Of a stretch of 64,000 bases of DNA, positions 1 through 8,214 are shown piece after piece. The DNA is taken from NCBI GenBank assembly GCA_025997475.1, contig BNUQ01000003.1, positions 1 through 64,000 on the forward strand, in the 5' to 3' direction. The translations under genes and the position numbers were made by a program. Each line of letters starts with the position of its first letter. Position 1 is the stretch's first letter. The notes under the pieces are model-generated. The model worked only from the letters and a program-made list of their open reading frames with translations. It did not search any database and was not told where the DNA came from. This DNA comes from Planctomycetales bacterium (GTDB lineage: Bacteria > Planctomycetota > SZUA-567).

Positions 1-115
1 TTAGTTGGTAGTTTTTAGCGGTGGAGTTTGCTTAGCAAAAATTCGCTTCGCGAACGCGGGCGAATTTGCCAACAAAAACTCCATAACTACCAACTACTAA
101 CTGCCGACTACCAAC
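1..115. repeat. HAH element, TTGGTAG arms
   Basis: The left arm is built of TTGGTAG-type heptads and the right arm of CTACCAA-type heptads. Between them lie TGGAGTTTG, a centre containing ATTCGCTTCGCGAA, and AAACTCCAT. The right arm runs into the 3' end of the DUF167 gene and supplies its last residues and stop codon. Confidence 0.85.
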
Positions 116-402
116 TTGGTCTTTAGTAATCGTTCCCGCGCCGTGTCCGCGTCGATGCCGGTTAGTTGAAAAATTTTGTCGCGGGAGGTTTCGCCCTGCA
201 ACAACGTTACCGCCGACGCGGGCAAGCGGCAGGTCTTGGCGATGAGCGCGGCGATGGCGTGATTGGCTTTGCCGCGCTCCGGCGCGGCGGTAACTTCGAT
301 TTTCAGCGCGCCGTTATATTCGCCGCCGAGCGCGTTTTTTCGACCGCCGGCGCGCGCCCGCACCGCCAATCGCACCCCGTTGCCGTTGTCGCCGACGCAC
401 AT
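97..402 (-). CDS. DUF167/YggU-family protein
   Basis: A protein of 101 aa with the DUF167 signature: VRLAVRARAGGRKNAL at the start, then LKIEVTAAPERGKANHA and the LLQGETSRDK loop. The family is small, conserved and of unproven function. I start at ATG 402 (MCVGDNGNG). The reading frame stays open to 435, but the extra residues (MLIVNYLS) are translation of the neighbouring TTAACAA repeat. The C-terminal residues LVVGS and the stop are encoded by the TTGGTAG arm at 1-115, so the original C-terminus has probably been replaced or extended. The gene lies on the minus strand downstream of the TPR gene. Confidence 0.8.
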   Translation of the reverse strand: MCVGDNGNGVRLAVRARAGGRKNALGGEYNGALKIEVTAAPERGKANHAIAALIAKTCRLPASAVTLLQGETSRDKIFQLTGIDADTARERLLKTKLVVGS

Positions 403-418
403 CGCCGCCCCCGAGAGA

Positions 419-562
419 TAATTAACAATTAACAATTAACAATTTACAATTAACAATTGTGGAATTTTTATTTTCAAATCCGCAAGCGTTCGCGAAGCGA
501 ATCTTTGACCGTCAAACTCCATAATTGTTAATTGTAAATTGTAAATTGTTAATTGTTAATTG
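419..562. repeat. HAH element, TTAACAA arms
   Basis: Five left-arm heptads of TTAACAA/TTTACAA type are followed by GTGGAATTTT, a TTCGCGAAGCGAA centre, CAAACTCCA and about five TTGTTAA/TTGTAAA heptads. The right arm supplies residues INN and the stop of the TPR gene, which starts at 2873 and ends at 549. Confidence 0.9.
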
Positions 563-2873
563 CTCTTTCCAACTCCGTCCGCGCCCGTTTGACGTATTCG
601 CTGTTCGGGAAGCGCCGCCCGAAACTGTCGTTCAATTCGCCCGCCAATTCTTCGTAACAAATTTGCGCCCGATGCGCGTCGTTGCCCGCGACGCACGCTT
701 GCGCCGCTTCCCAAAGCGCCGCCCCCGCGAGTTCCGCGTCGCCGGACAACAAGCCGACGCGCATCAACAACTCGGCGGCTTCGGCGTATTTTTGTTGCGC
801 CGCCGCCAACATTCCGCGCTCGTAATACAGCCGCGGGGCGTTCGCGTCGTCCGGCGCGACGGTTATTTGCGCCAGCGCCCGCTCCGCCGTCGCAAGGTCG
901 CCGAGATGGCGCGCCGCCACCGCCAAGCCCAAATTCATCTCATTATTGAGCGCCGTCAAGGTCGGCGGCGGGGCACCGATTTGCGGCAACCACGTTTCGA
1001 CCTGCCGCGACCACGTCAGCGCCGCGTCCCATTTTTCTTCGGCGCGGCGCAAGTCCGCCAAACCGAGCGCCGCCGTTACGCGCAACAGCGGCGCCTTTTC
1101 GTCGTCAATAATCCGCGTGAAAATTTCCGCCGCGCGCGCCGCGTCGTGCCGCGCGCGCATTTGCCCCGCGAGCCACAACAATTCCTCGCCGCTCAACGTC
1201 CCGCCGTCGGCGACGACCTGATAAAAAAGGTCCGCCGCCTCGTCGGCGCGTTCCAATTTCAACAACGCCACGCCGCTGTAATAACGGGCTTGCCCCGCCA
1301 AACGGTGCGCCGGATAGCGCCGCAAAAATTCCTGACTTTTCGCCAGCGCGGCGGCGAATTGCTGGTCTTCGAGGTCGCGCCACGCCAGCCAAAACCACGC
1401 CTCCGGCGCGTTCGGTCCTTGCGGAAATTCCGCGAGTAACCGCTCGCCCGCCGCGCGCAGATTGCCGAATTGCCGCAAATAAAAAAACGCCGCCGCTTGC
1501 TGAAACATCACGTTTTCCCGCTGTTCCGCCGTCAAGTGGTCGTCGTGCGACAACTCTTCCCACACGCGCAACGCCGCCTCGTAACGGCGGGCGTTCATCA
1601 GCGTCCGCCCCAAACCGATGCCGGCGTCCCGTCGCTCCGGCGCGTTTTGCCGCAACCATTCATACGCCGCGACGGCGTTCTCGGCGTCGCCGGATTTTTC
1701 CCACGCGAGCGCCGCCTCCAAGCCCGCCTCGACGGCGCGTTTGCCGCGCAAATCGCGGGCGGCGAGAAAATTTTGCGCGGCGGCGGGATAGTCGCCGAGC
1801 GCGTAAGCGGCGCGTCCGGCGAGGTAGCGAAAGTCCTCGTTGGCGGAAAATTTATCGAGCGCGGCGAGCCGCAACACCGCGGCGTAGTCGTGTTGTTCGT
1901 AGGCGTTCCACAGCGCCAACGTCGCGACGCGGTCGGCGAATTCGTTGGCGGTGGAAATTTTCCGCAACGCCACGTCGGCGTTGACGTAACGCTTCTGCGC
2001 GAAATACAGCGTCGCGAGCAGGAAATTGGCGCGGTCGTGAAATTCGCCGGCGTCGCTCGCCACCAACGCCGCGTAGTGCAGGGCTTCGTCGGTTCGTTTT
2101 AAGTCGGCGAGCGCGACCGCGAGTTCGTAGCGCGCACGGCGGCGCAGAGGCGTGTCCGGCGCGTCGGCGAGCGAATGAAAAATACTGACGGCGGCGGCAA
2201 GGTCGCCGGTTTGCCGGTTGATTTCACCGGTCGCGAGCCGTGCGGCGGGCGAAAGTTCGTGGTCGGGATAACGGGCGGCGAGCGTCGAAAAAGTCGCGGC
2301 GGCGGACGCCCACTGCTCTTGCCGGCGTTGCGTTTCGCCGAGCGCGTAGAGCGCGAGCGGGGAAATTTGCGCGTCGCCCGCGTCGATAGCGGCTTGAAAG
2401 TAAGATTGCGCGGGCTGGTCGCTCGCGCGGGCGGCAAGTCCGGCGTAGTAGTTGGCGGCGGGCAACTCTTTATCGGGACGCGTCAGCCACGGGCGCAAAA
2501 CTTGTAGCGCCTCGGCGTGGCGTTGCAGTTCGCCGAGGCAAATCGCGTAGCGCAAAGCGTAATGTAGCGTCGCGCCGTCGCCGGCGAGAAACGCCGCGTA
2601 GTCGCCCGCCGCCGCCGCGTAAGCGCCGCGATTAAATTCGGCTTCGGCGCGTTGTCCGCGGGCTTCGACGATTTTTGCCGACTGCGGATAGCGGTCGATA
2701 AATTTGGTAAATTCCGCGACGGCTTCGGCGTCCAAGCGCCGCCGCGCCAAACCCGACGCGAAATCGAACTGCATATTTTCGTCGGAAAACAGCGGCGCCG
2801 CGTCGCCGGCAAAGGACCAGCCGCACAACAGAAAGAGGAGAAGGATTTTGCGAAGGGGCATGGGTTGCGTCAT
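549..2873 (-). CDS. Exported TPR-repeat protein
   Basis: A protein of 774 aa. A basic start plus a hydrophobic stretch (PLRKILLLFLLCGWSFAGDAA, about residues 6-26) reads as a cleavable signal peptide, so it should act in the envelope. The rest is a long helical array of tetratricopeptide-type repeats, with motifs such as DAEAVAEFTKFIDRYP, YALGETQRRQEQWASAA and ALAKSQEFLRRYPAHRLA. Periplasmic TPR solenoids usually act as scaffolds, for example in outer-membrane or cell-division complexes; no specific partner is visible. ATG at 2873 has no clear ribosome site, and the ATG at 2861 is an alternative. The C-terminal INN and stop come from the HAH arm at 419-562. Confidence 0.8.
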   Translation of the reverse strand: MTQPMPLRKILLLFLLCGWSFAGDAAPLFSDENMQFDFASGLARRRLDAEAVAEFTKFIDRYPQSAKIVEARGQRAEAEFNRGAYAAAAGDYAAFLAGDGATLHYALRYAICLGELQRHAEALQVLRPWLTRPDKELPAANYYAGLAARASDQPAQSYFQAAIDAGDAQISPLALYALGETQRRQEQWASAAATFSTLAARYPDHELSPAARLATGEINRQTGDLAAAVSIFHSLADAPDTPLRRRARYELAVALADLKRTDEALHYAALVASDAGEFHDRANFLLATLYFAQKRYVNADVALRKISTANEFADRVATLALWNAYEQHDYAAVLRLAALDKFSANEDFRYLAGRAAYALGDYPAAAQNFLAARDLRGKRAVEAGLEAALAWEKSGDAENAVAAYEWLRQNAPERRDAGIGLGRTLMNARRYEAALRVWEELSHDDHLTAEQRENVMFQQAAAFFYLRQFGNLRAAGERLLAEFPQGPNAPEAWFWLAWRDLEDQQFAAALAKSQEFLRRYPAHRLAGQARYYSGVALLKLERADEAADLFYQVVADGGTLSGEELLWLAGQMRARHDAARAAEIFTRIIDDEKAPLLRVTAALGLADLRRAEEKWDAALTWSRQVETWLPQIGAPPPTLTALNNEMNLGLAVAARHLGDLATAERALAQITVAPDDANAPRLYYERGMLAAAQQKYAEAAELLMRVGLLSGDAELAGAALWEAAQACVAGNDAHRAQICYEELAGELNDSFGRRFPNSEYVKRARTELERAINN

Positions 2874-2920
2874 TTTCTAACCGGCGATTTTTTGTGGATA
2901 AAACTTTGACCGCCCAGCCA

Positions 2921-3015
2921 ATTGAAAATTAAAAACTAAAAATGGCGGAGCAATTATCAAAATTGCGCAAAGCGAAGTTTGAGCATCAAACTCCACCATT
3001 TTTAATTCTTAATTG
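2921..3015. repeat. HAH element, TTAAAAA/TTAATTC-type arms
   Basis: A short, degenerate copy. The left arm is ATTGAAAATTAAAAACTAAAAATGG, which is followed by a GCGCAAAGCGAAG centre, CATCAAACTCCACCA and a TTTTTAATTCTTAATTG arm. The right arm contains the stop codon of serS. Confidence 0.75.
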
Positions 3016-4283
3016 GGTTTCATCACTTCCACCCCCATATACTTTCTTAACGCCTCCGGCACGACGACGCTTCCGTCTTCCTGCTGATTGTTTTCCAAAA
3101 TCGCAATCATCGTGCGCGGGAGCGCCAAGCCGGAGGAGTTGAGCGTATGCACGAAGCGCGTTTTGCCTTCCGCGTCCTTGAAACGGATATTGGCGCGACG
3201 GGCTTGGAAGTCCTCAAAATTACTGCAACTCGAAACCTCCAAATACTTATCGACGCCCGGCGCGAACGCCTCGAAATCGTAGCACTTCGCCGCGCTAAAC
3301 GACAAATCGGCGCTACACAATTTCAACACGCGATAGGGCAGTTCCAAACGGCGCAAACAGGTTTCGGCGTTGGCGCGCAGTTTTTCGAGTTCGTCATAAC
3401 TCGTTTCCGGCGCGACGAATTTCACCATTTCCACTTTGTTAAATTCGTGGACGCGGAGCAGTCCGCGCGTGTCCTTGCCCGCCGCCCCCGCTTCGCGCCG
3501 GAAACACGCCGAATACGCCGTGTAATACAGCGGCAAATCCGCGCCGCGCAGAATCTCGTCGCGGTGAATGTTGGTAATCGGCACTTCCGCCGTCGGGATA
3601 AGATAGAGGTCGTCGCCCTTGTCGCAGTGATACATATCGTTCGCCATTTTCGGCAATTGTCCGGTGCCAATCATCGAATCGCGATTGACGACGAACGGCG
3701 GAAACCACTCGGTATAGCCGTGTTCGCGCGTGTGCAGGTCGAGGAAAAAATTGAATAACGCCCGCTCCAACCGCGCGCCGAGTCCGCGATACAGAATGAA
3801 CCCGCTACCGGAAATTTTCGTGCCGCGCTTGAAGTCAACCAACCCCAGTTTTTCGCAGAGTTCCCAGTGCGGCTTCGGCTGAAAATTGAATTGCCGTTTT
3901 TCGCCCCACGTGTCGAGCGTAACGTTGTCCTCCTCGCCCTTGCCCTCCGGCACGTCCGGCGCGGGGTGGTTGGGAATGCCGAGCGTCAACTCGCGGAGTT
4001 CCGGCTCGACCGTCGCGAGTTCGTCGGCGAGCGTTTTAATTTGCGCGCCGACGGCGCGCATCGCGTCCGTTTTCGCGGCAACGTCGGCGCCGGCTTTTTT
4101 TAGTCCGGCGATTTCTTGGCTGACGGCGTTGCGGGTCGCTTGCAGGGTCTCGGTTTCGGCAATGATGGCGCGACGGCGGGCATCGAGCGCGACGCCGCGG
4201 TCAAGGTCCGCCGACCAATTTTTCAGACGGCACGCTTCGCGGAGAAAATCGGGATTATCGCGGAAAAGTTTAGGGTCAATCAT
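3009..4283 (-). CDS. serS: Seryl-tRNA synthetase
   Basis: A class II aminoacyl-tRNA synthetase of 424 aa, the usual family length. It charges tRNA-Ser (and tRNA-Sec) with serine in the cytosol. The N-terminal part ([19 protein letters not shown]) and the heptad-rich region to about residue 110 form the tRNA-binding coiled-coil arm. The catalytic core shows class II motif 2 near residue 260 ([20 protein letters not shown]) and motif 3 in [19 protein letters not shown] start at ATG 4283, since MIDPKLF is the conserved N-terminus; the open frame to 4325 enters the 161-bp repeat. The stop lies inside the HAH arm at 2921-3015. The 161-bp element ends 27 nt upstream of the start and may have displaced the native promoter. 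Confidence 0.97.
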   Translation of the reverse strand: MIDPKLFRDNPDFLREACRLKNWSADLDRGVALDARRRAIIAETETLQATRNAVSQEIAGLKKAGADVAAKTDAMRAVGAQIKTLADELATVEPELRELTLGIPNHPAPDVPEGKGEEDNVTLDTWGEKRQFNFQPKPHWELCEKLGLVDFKRGTKISGSGFILYRGLGARLERALFNFFLDLHTREHGYTEWFPPFVVNRDSMIGTGQLPKMANDMYHCDKGDDLYLIPTAEVPITNIHRDEILRGADLPLYYTAYSACFRREAGAAGKDTRGLLRVHEFNKVEMVKFVAPETSYDELEKLRANAETCLRRLELPYRVLKLCSADLSFSAAKCYDFEAFAPGVDKYLEVSSCSNFEDFQARRANIRFKDAEGKTRFVHTLNSSGLALPRTMIAILENNQQEDGSVVVPEALRKYMGVEVMKPN

Positions 4284-4310
4284 CGCGGATGCTCCGAAGG
4301 GAAAGTGAAT

Positions 4311-4471
4311 AGACCTGCTCGACAACCAATTCGCGGCATCTTTTCGGCTAATTTTCCGTTCCGCCGCGTCAAAATTCCTCGCAATACTCTCGGTATTGCT
4401 TCGTCATTTTTCCTTGCGGAACGAAAAATTATACCCAAAAATCTGCTCGCTCTCGGTTATCGAACAGGTCT
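4311..4471. mobile_element. 161-bp foldback element, copy 1
   Basis: It begins AGACCTGCTCGACAACC and ends GGTTATCGAACAGGTCT, which are inverted ends. The whole length is an imperfect palindrome with GCAATAC-TCTCG-GTATTGC at its apex. AAT flanks it on both sides, a probable 3-bp target duplication. Copies at 12470, 30917 and 45172 have exactly the same length. It has no coding capacity. Confidence 0.85.
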
Positions 4472-4489
4472 AATGGATTTTAACTTGGC

Positions 4490-4545
4490 GGTGGCTCCAT
4501 TCAATTGCCACGCCTTCTAAGGCGTGGTGCGCGGTCAAAAAAAGA
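4490..4545. repeat. Partial GCCACGCC-family hairpin
   Basis: CATTCAATTGCCACGCC, a small hairpin (GCCACGCCTTCTAAGGCGTGG) and GCGGTCAAAAAAAG match the left half of the elements at 11299, 16749 and 62071. The right half is absent. Confidence 0.7.
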
Positions 4546-4650
4546 AAAGTTGGAAGTTGAGAGTTAAAAGTTTAGCTGGGCGGTGGCGCTTCGCGCGTCT
4601 TAAAAATAAAACTCCGCTTTCTTCTCAACGCTAAACTTTCAACTCTCAAC
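4546..4650. repeat. HAH element, AAGTTGA arms
   Basis: The left arm is AAGTTGGAAGTTGAGAGTTAAAAG, followed by a GCGCTTCGCGCG centre and AAAACTCCGC. The right arm is TCAACGCTAAACTTTCAACTCTCAAC. It abuts the 3' end of uppS. Confidence 0.85.
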
Positions 4651-5380
4651 GCCGTTCCTCCGCGTCTCCCCCGAATTTCCGCTTCCTTGCCTGATAGTCC
4701 GCAATCGCGGCGGCGAGGTGGGCGCGGGAAAAATCCGGGAAGCACGCCTCGGTAAAATACAACTCCGCGTAACTCGCTTGCCACAATAAAAAATTCGACA
4801 GGCGTTTTTCGCCGGCGGTGCGAATTAACAAATCCGGGTCCGGCACGTCCGGCAAATCCAAATTGCGGCTAACGGTTTCTTCGGTGAGGTCGGCGGCGGT
4901 CAATTTTCCGGCGGCGACTTCGCCCGCGATTTTTTGCGCGGCGCGTTTGATTTCGTCGCGTCCGCCGTAACTCAACGCCAAAATCAGCGCGCAACCGTCG
5001 TTGTGTTGCAGACGGTCAATCGTCGCGGACAACGTCGCGCGCGCGTTTGCCGGCAGGCGGGTCAAGTCGCCCATGGCGAGCAGGCGGACGCGATTTTTTT
5101 GCAAGTTGCCGCTTTCGCGGTGCAAATAATCGGTCATCAGCGTCATCAAACCGTCAACTTCTTGCCGGTCGCGCCGCCAATTTTCGGTGGAAAACGCATA
5201 CACCGTCAAATAGCGAATTCCCCACTCGCCGCACGCCGTCAGTATTTCGCGCAAATTCTCCGCGCCCTGATAATGCCCCGCCAAGCGCGGCAGACCGCGC
5301 GCCGTCGCCCACCGCCCATTGCCGTCCATAATGACGGCGATGTGCGCGGGGAAGTTTTCGGGGGCGAGGGAAGTTGTCAT
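4646..5380 (-). CDS. uppS: Isoprenyl (undecaprenyl) diphosphate synthase
   Basis: A protein of 244 aa, the usual size. It condenses isopentenyl diphosphate onto farnesyl diphosphate to make undecaprenyl diphosphate, the lipid carrier for peptidoglycan. Visible motifs: IAVIMDGNGRWA (catalytic Asp19), GLPRLAGHYQGAENLREI, YAFSTENWRR (the family's FSxENWxR), DLLIRTAGEKRLSNFLLWQ and ELYFTEACFPDF. The start is ATG 5380. It lies between serS and the aminotransferase on the same strand, with HAH elements on both sides. Confidence 0.97.
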   Translation of the reverse strand: MTTSLAPENFPAHIAVIMDGNGRWATARGLPRLAGHYQGAENLREILTACGEWGIRYLTVYAFSTENWRRDRQEVDGLMTLMTDYLHRESGNLQKNRVRLLAMGDLTRLPANARATLSATIDRLQHNDGCALILALSYGGRDEIKRAAQKIAGEVAAGKLTAADLTEETVSRNLDLPDVPDPDLLIRTAGEKRLSNFLLWQASYAELYFTEACFPDFSRAHLAAAIADYQARKRKFGGDAEERR

Positions 5381-5381
5381 T

Positions 5382-5465
5382 AGCGTTGAGCGTTGAAGAT
5401 TGAGAGTTGAGAGTTGAAAGTTGAATAGCGGCTATCTCAACTTTTAACTTTTAACTTTCAACTTT
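5382..5465. repeat. HAH element, AAGTTGA arms, minimal loop
   Basis: AGCGTTGAGCGTTGAAGATTGAGAG and following AAGTTGA units face TCAACTTTTAACTTTTAACTTTC across a short loop. The usual GCGAAGCG centre is missing. The right arm supplies the stop of the aminotransferase. Confidence 0.85.
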
Positions 5466-6648
5466 GCTCCACGCCGACTATCGCTTTTTCCAAGACCGTC
5501 AAACCGAAATCGAACTCGTCCGCCGAAGTGTTGAACGCCGGCAACAATCGCAACACCGTGTCGTGCGTGCAGTTGATTAACACGCCGTTTGCCGCGCATT
5601 GCGCCACGACGGGCGCGCCTTCGACGTTTAATTCGACCGCGACCATAAAGCCGACGCGGCGATAATCCTTGATTTTCGCGGTCTTTTGCCGCAGGGCGTT
5701 AATCCGCGCGTCAAGCAACTTGCCGAGCGTTTGGATATTGGCGAGCAAATTTTCCTGTTCGATAACTTTGATTGCCGCAACGCCGGCGGCGCAACCAATC
5801 GAATTGCCGCCGAACGTGCTGGCGTGCGTGCCGGGTTTGAGGAACTGCGCGACGCTCGCGTCCGCCATAAAAATCCCCAGCGGCATTCCGCCGGCAATCG
5901 CTTTCGCCGAGGTCAGAATGTCCGGCTTGACGCCGAAATGTTGATAGCCAAACCACGTCCCCAACCGCGCGGGCGTGGTTTGCACTTCGTCGAAAATCAG
6001 CCGCAATTTTTTTTCGTCGCACAATTTCCGCAAGCCGCGCAAAAATTCCGGCGTCGCGGCAATGACGCCGGACTCGCCTTGCACCGGCTCGACCATTATC
6101 GCGCACGTGCGGTCGTCGATGAGGGCTTCGACGCTCGCCAAGTTGTTGTATTCGGCGTGCGCGAAACCCGGCACGGTCGGCTCAAACCCGCGCCGGTAAG
6201 CCGGTTGACCGGTCGCCGAAATCGCCGCGAACGTCCGCCCGTGAAACGCGCCGTAAAAAGAAATAACGCCGTAGCGCCCGTCGCTGGCAAGCCGCGCCAA
6301 TTTAATCGCGCCCTCGGCGGCTTCGGCGCCGGAATTGCAAAAGAAAATTTGCTGTCCGTCGGCGCGGGTGGAGAGCAATGCGGCAAATTCGATTTGCTCT
6401 TCGGTGTAGTAATTGTTGGCGCAATGCAAAAGTTTTTGCGCTTGCCGCGCAAGGGCGGCGGCGACGGCGGGGTGGCAGTGTCCGAGTCCCGCGACGCCCC
6501 AGCCCGGAAAGAGGTCGAGATATTTTTTGCCGTCGGCGTCCCAGACCCAACTGCCCGCGCCGCGCGTGATAACCAGCGGAAACCGCCGGTAATTCGGCAT
6601 TAGATAACGCGCGCCTTGTTGCGCGATATGGTCGGAGAGTGCGCTCAT
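5458..6648 (-). CDS. argD: Acetylornithine aminotransferase-like class III transaminase
   Basis: A PLP-dependent class III (omega) aminotransferase of 396 aa. ArgD converts N-acetylglutamate semialdehyde and glutamate to N-acetylornithine and 2-oxoglutarate in arginine synthesis. The N-terminal LMPNYRRFPLVITRGAGSWVWDADGKKYLD block is typical of ArgD. FCNSGAEAAEGAIKLAR (phosphate binding), IMVEPVQGESG, LIFDEVQTTPARLG and the PLP lysine near residue 249 (LTSAKAIAGGMPLG) are all present. I start at ATG 6648 (MSALSDHIAQQ), preceded by AAGGAAAAAAAT. No other arg gene is near, so a related ornithine or GABA transaminase role is possible. The last residues QS and the stop are inside a HAH arm. Confidence 0.88.
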   Translation of the reverse strand: MSALSDHIAQQGARYLMPNYRRFPLVITRGAGSWVWDADGKKYLDLFPGWGVAGLGHCHPAVAAALARQAQKLLHCANNYYTEEQIEFAALLSTRADGQQIFFCNSGAEAAEGAIKLARLASDGRYGVISFYGAFHGRTFAAISATGQPAYRRGFEPTVPGFAHAEYNNLASVEALIDDRTCAIMVEPVQGESGVIAATPEFLRGLRKLCDEKKLRLIFDEVQTTPARLGTWFGYQHFGVKPDILTSAKAIAGGMPLGIFMADASVAQFLKPGTHASTFGGNSIGCAAGVAAIKVIEQENLLANIQTLGKLLDARINALRQKTAKIKDYRRVGFMVAVELNVEGAPVVAQCAANGVLINCTHDTVLRLLPAFNTSADEFDFGLTVLEKAIVGVEQS

Positions 6649-6680
6649 ATTTTTTTCCTTGGTTGGATTTGGTGTTGAAA

Positions 6681-6875
6681 TCAAAGCGTTAAAAGTTGTA
6701 AATCAGGCAGACCGATAAAGTCGGCGGCGTTGGTGGTCAGCAATGAATAGCCGGCTTCAATGGCTTGCGCCGCCAACCATAAATCGTGATAGCGAGTGCG
6801 CGGATTTTTGCCTTGTCGTTTGACGGTCGCCGAAAGCCGACCGAAAATTTCCGCCGTCGTCGGGGCGATGGTCAT
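6681..6875 (-). pseudogene. PIN-domain (VapC-like) toxin, C-terminal half only
   Basis: A frame of 64 aa matching only the C-terminal half of a PIN-domain RNase: TAEIFGRLSATVKRQGKNPR, then HDLWLAAQAIEAGYSLLTTNAADF and IPxL-like LPDLQL. The acidic residues from the N-terminal half of a PIN active site are absent. The ATG overlaps the stop of the upstream small gene (ATGA), as in intact toxin-antitoxin operons. I read it as an internally deleted vapC. A functional short protein is possible but unlikely. Confidence 0.6.
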
Positions 6876-7036
6876 TGTTTGCCCAGATTGTCAAGCCACT
6901 GTAAATCGCGGCGCAATTCTTGCCCCTCTTCTTTGGTAAGAAAGGGCGTTCTAAACGCCTCCAAAACGGCGGGAATTGGGGAGCGCGGTTGGGCGACCGG
7001 CGGCGCGGAAACCTCATCGAGCATAGTTGGGGGCAT
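6872..7036 (-). CDS. Small protein in antitoxin position
   Basis: A frame of 54 aa (MPPTMLDEVSAPPVAQPRSP... ends LDNLGKQ), too short for many gene finders. It overlaps the PIN remnant by 4 nt (ATGA), the classic translational coupling of an antitoxin and toxin. A proline-rich start and a charged helical end (TKEEGQELRRDLQWLD) are visible. No family is recognised. It may be an orphan antitoxin left after its toxin was deleted. Confidence 0.45.
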   Translation of the reverse strand: MPPTMLDEVSAPPVAQPRSPIPAVLEAFRTPFLTKEEGQELRRDLQWLDNLGKQ

Positions 7037-7094
7037 TGGATTTTCCTTGATTGCGAGGTTTAATGATTTCCGTCATTCGCCGCGAAGCGGCAAC

Positions 7095-7234
7095 ATACGT
7101 CAGCCCACCGCAACGCGGTGGGTAGATAATGAAAAAACGATAAACGCCCCAACGGGGCAACATATTATATTGCCCTTGCAGGGCGCAATTCGGTTTTCGT
7201 ATTTTACCCACCGCGTTGCGGTGGGCTGACGTAT
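7095..7234. mobile_element. 140-bp element with perfect 30-bp inverted ends
   Basis: Positions 7095-7124 and 7205-7234 are perfect reverse complements over 30 bp (ATACGTCAGCCCACCGC...). Each end also contains its own small hairpin (CCCACCGCAACGCGGTGGG). The interior holds GCCCCAACGGGGC and GCCCTTGCAGGGC hairpins. The right end encodes the last residues and stop of the AbiEii-like gene. Confidence 0.85.
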
Positions 7235-7917
7235 TCTGCCCCTTCGTCGCCGAGCATTTGCCGGACGATGCGGTCAAGGTCGGCGGTAAAATCTTGCCAG
7301 TCGGGTTTGGTTATCCAGCGCAAATTGTCGAATAGATTTTGCGGGAGGGACTTAATTATATTCGTTACCATTTGCACTTGCGCCGCGCCGTCTTTTTGTT
7401 GTGCTTCCTGAAAAATTTCCCGCCAATCAAAATTTTCGTGTTGCGCGAGCGCCCAAATATCGGCGATGTCTTTGGCTTCATAACGAAAAATTGCGCCTAA
7501 TTTATTGGAAATAATGTTGCGCGGCGAATCGATACGCCCATAGAGCGGACTTTGGGTTAATCCGCCAAAATGCACGCCGACATCATTCACGAAGTCCAAT
7601 TTCAACAAGGTGTCATCGTCTGGGCGCCGGACTTTGAGCGATAGAAAACCATCGTTGTGCCAGTAGTCCGCGGTGGTTGACCAAACAAAACCGGCATCTT
7701 TCAACGCGGCGAGCACGACGAGCCGTTGCGCATCGTAGTCCGGGTCGGCGTTGACGAAAAAATCCAAATCGTCGGAATAACGGTGGTGATAATGAACCCT
7801 ACTTAACGCCGTGCCACCGGTTAGATAAAAACGCGCGGCGCAATTGCTCATGACGCTCATCACCCCATCTTGAAGCGGGTAAAGTTTCTCTTCGTAAAAT
7901 TGCGAAAATGAAATCAT
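7204..7917 (-). CDS. AbiEii/DUF1814-like nucleotidyltransferase toxin
   Basis: A protein of 237 aa of the nucleotidyltransferase superfamily that includes the AbiE abortive-infection toxin. The core FYLTGGTALSRVHY and YSDDLDFF match the family's GG(T)ALS and DxD metal-binding motifs. KLDFVNDVG and NKLGAIFRYEAKDIADI match the later conserved positions. AbiEii-type enzymes modify tRNA with nucleotides and so arrest growth. ATG 7917 follows AAGGTGG. The final SPPQRGG and the stop are encoded by the 140-bp repeat, so the native C-terminus may be lost. The upstream gene overlaps by 119 nt. Confidence 0.75.
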   Translation of the reverse strand: MISFSQFYEEKLYPLQDGVMSVMSNCAARFYLTGGTALSRVHYHHRYSDDLDFFVNADPDYDAQRLVVLAALKDAGFVWSTTADYWHNDGFLSLKVRRPDDDTLLKLDFVNDVGVHFGGLTQSPLYGRIDSPRNIISNKLGAIFRYEAKDIADIWALAQHENFDWREIFQEAQQKDGAAQVQMVTNIIKSLPQNLFDNLRWITKPDWQDFTADLDRIVRQMLGDEGAEYVSPPQRGG

Positions 7918-8197
7918 AATCCACCTTCAGGATTTTGGGCCACAGCCGCGCCGCGACTTGCGGCGTATAGAGTTCTTTCATTCGTTCCAAGCCCCACAAC
8001 GCCACTAATCGATACCACGGGATATATTTGAGCGACCGCGCAAACAGCGCCGTCCGGTCGAACGGCGCCGCATAGTCGCGTCGTCCTTCGACCACGTCGA
8101 GCATATCTGCAAACGGCGTAGCGTATTCGCCCCAGTTGAGCGAGCGCATCATTGCCAATTTTTCTTCGCGCGTTAGTTGGGGTAACGTCGTCACCAT
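7799..8197 (-). CDS. Putative antitoxin partner of the AbiEii-like toxin
   Basis: A protein of 132 aa. The conserved-looking part is residues 10-90 (LNWGEYATPFADMLDVVEG...SLKYIPWYRLVALWG...LWPKILKVD). It resembles the small proteins (DUF6922-like) that precede AbiEii-type genes in many bacteria; this is from memory of family patterns. ATG 8197 follows AAAAGGAAAAG. The last ~40 residues are read in a second frame across the start of the toxin gene, a 119-nt overlap. That overlap suggests the true end is near the toxin start and a frameshift has extended it. Confidence 0.55.
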   Translation of the reverse strand: MVTTLPQLTREEKLAMMRSLNWGEYATPFADMLDVVEGRRDYAAPFDRTALFARSLKYIPWYRLVALWGLERMKELYTPQVAARLWPKILKVDYDFIFAILRRETLPASRWGDERHEQLRRAFLSNRWHGVK

Positions 8198-8214
8198 CGC
8201 CTTTTCCTTTTGGC

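Noticed and set aside
525..1439. Long plus-strand frames opposite the TPR gene and similar frames opposite recA, RecC and the kinase
   Set aside because: They are antisense shadows caused by GC-rich codon bias, rich in Arg/Ala and lacking domains or ribosome sites.
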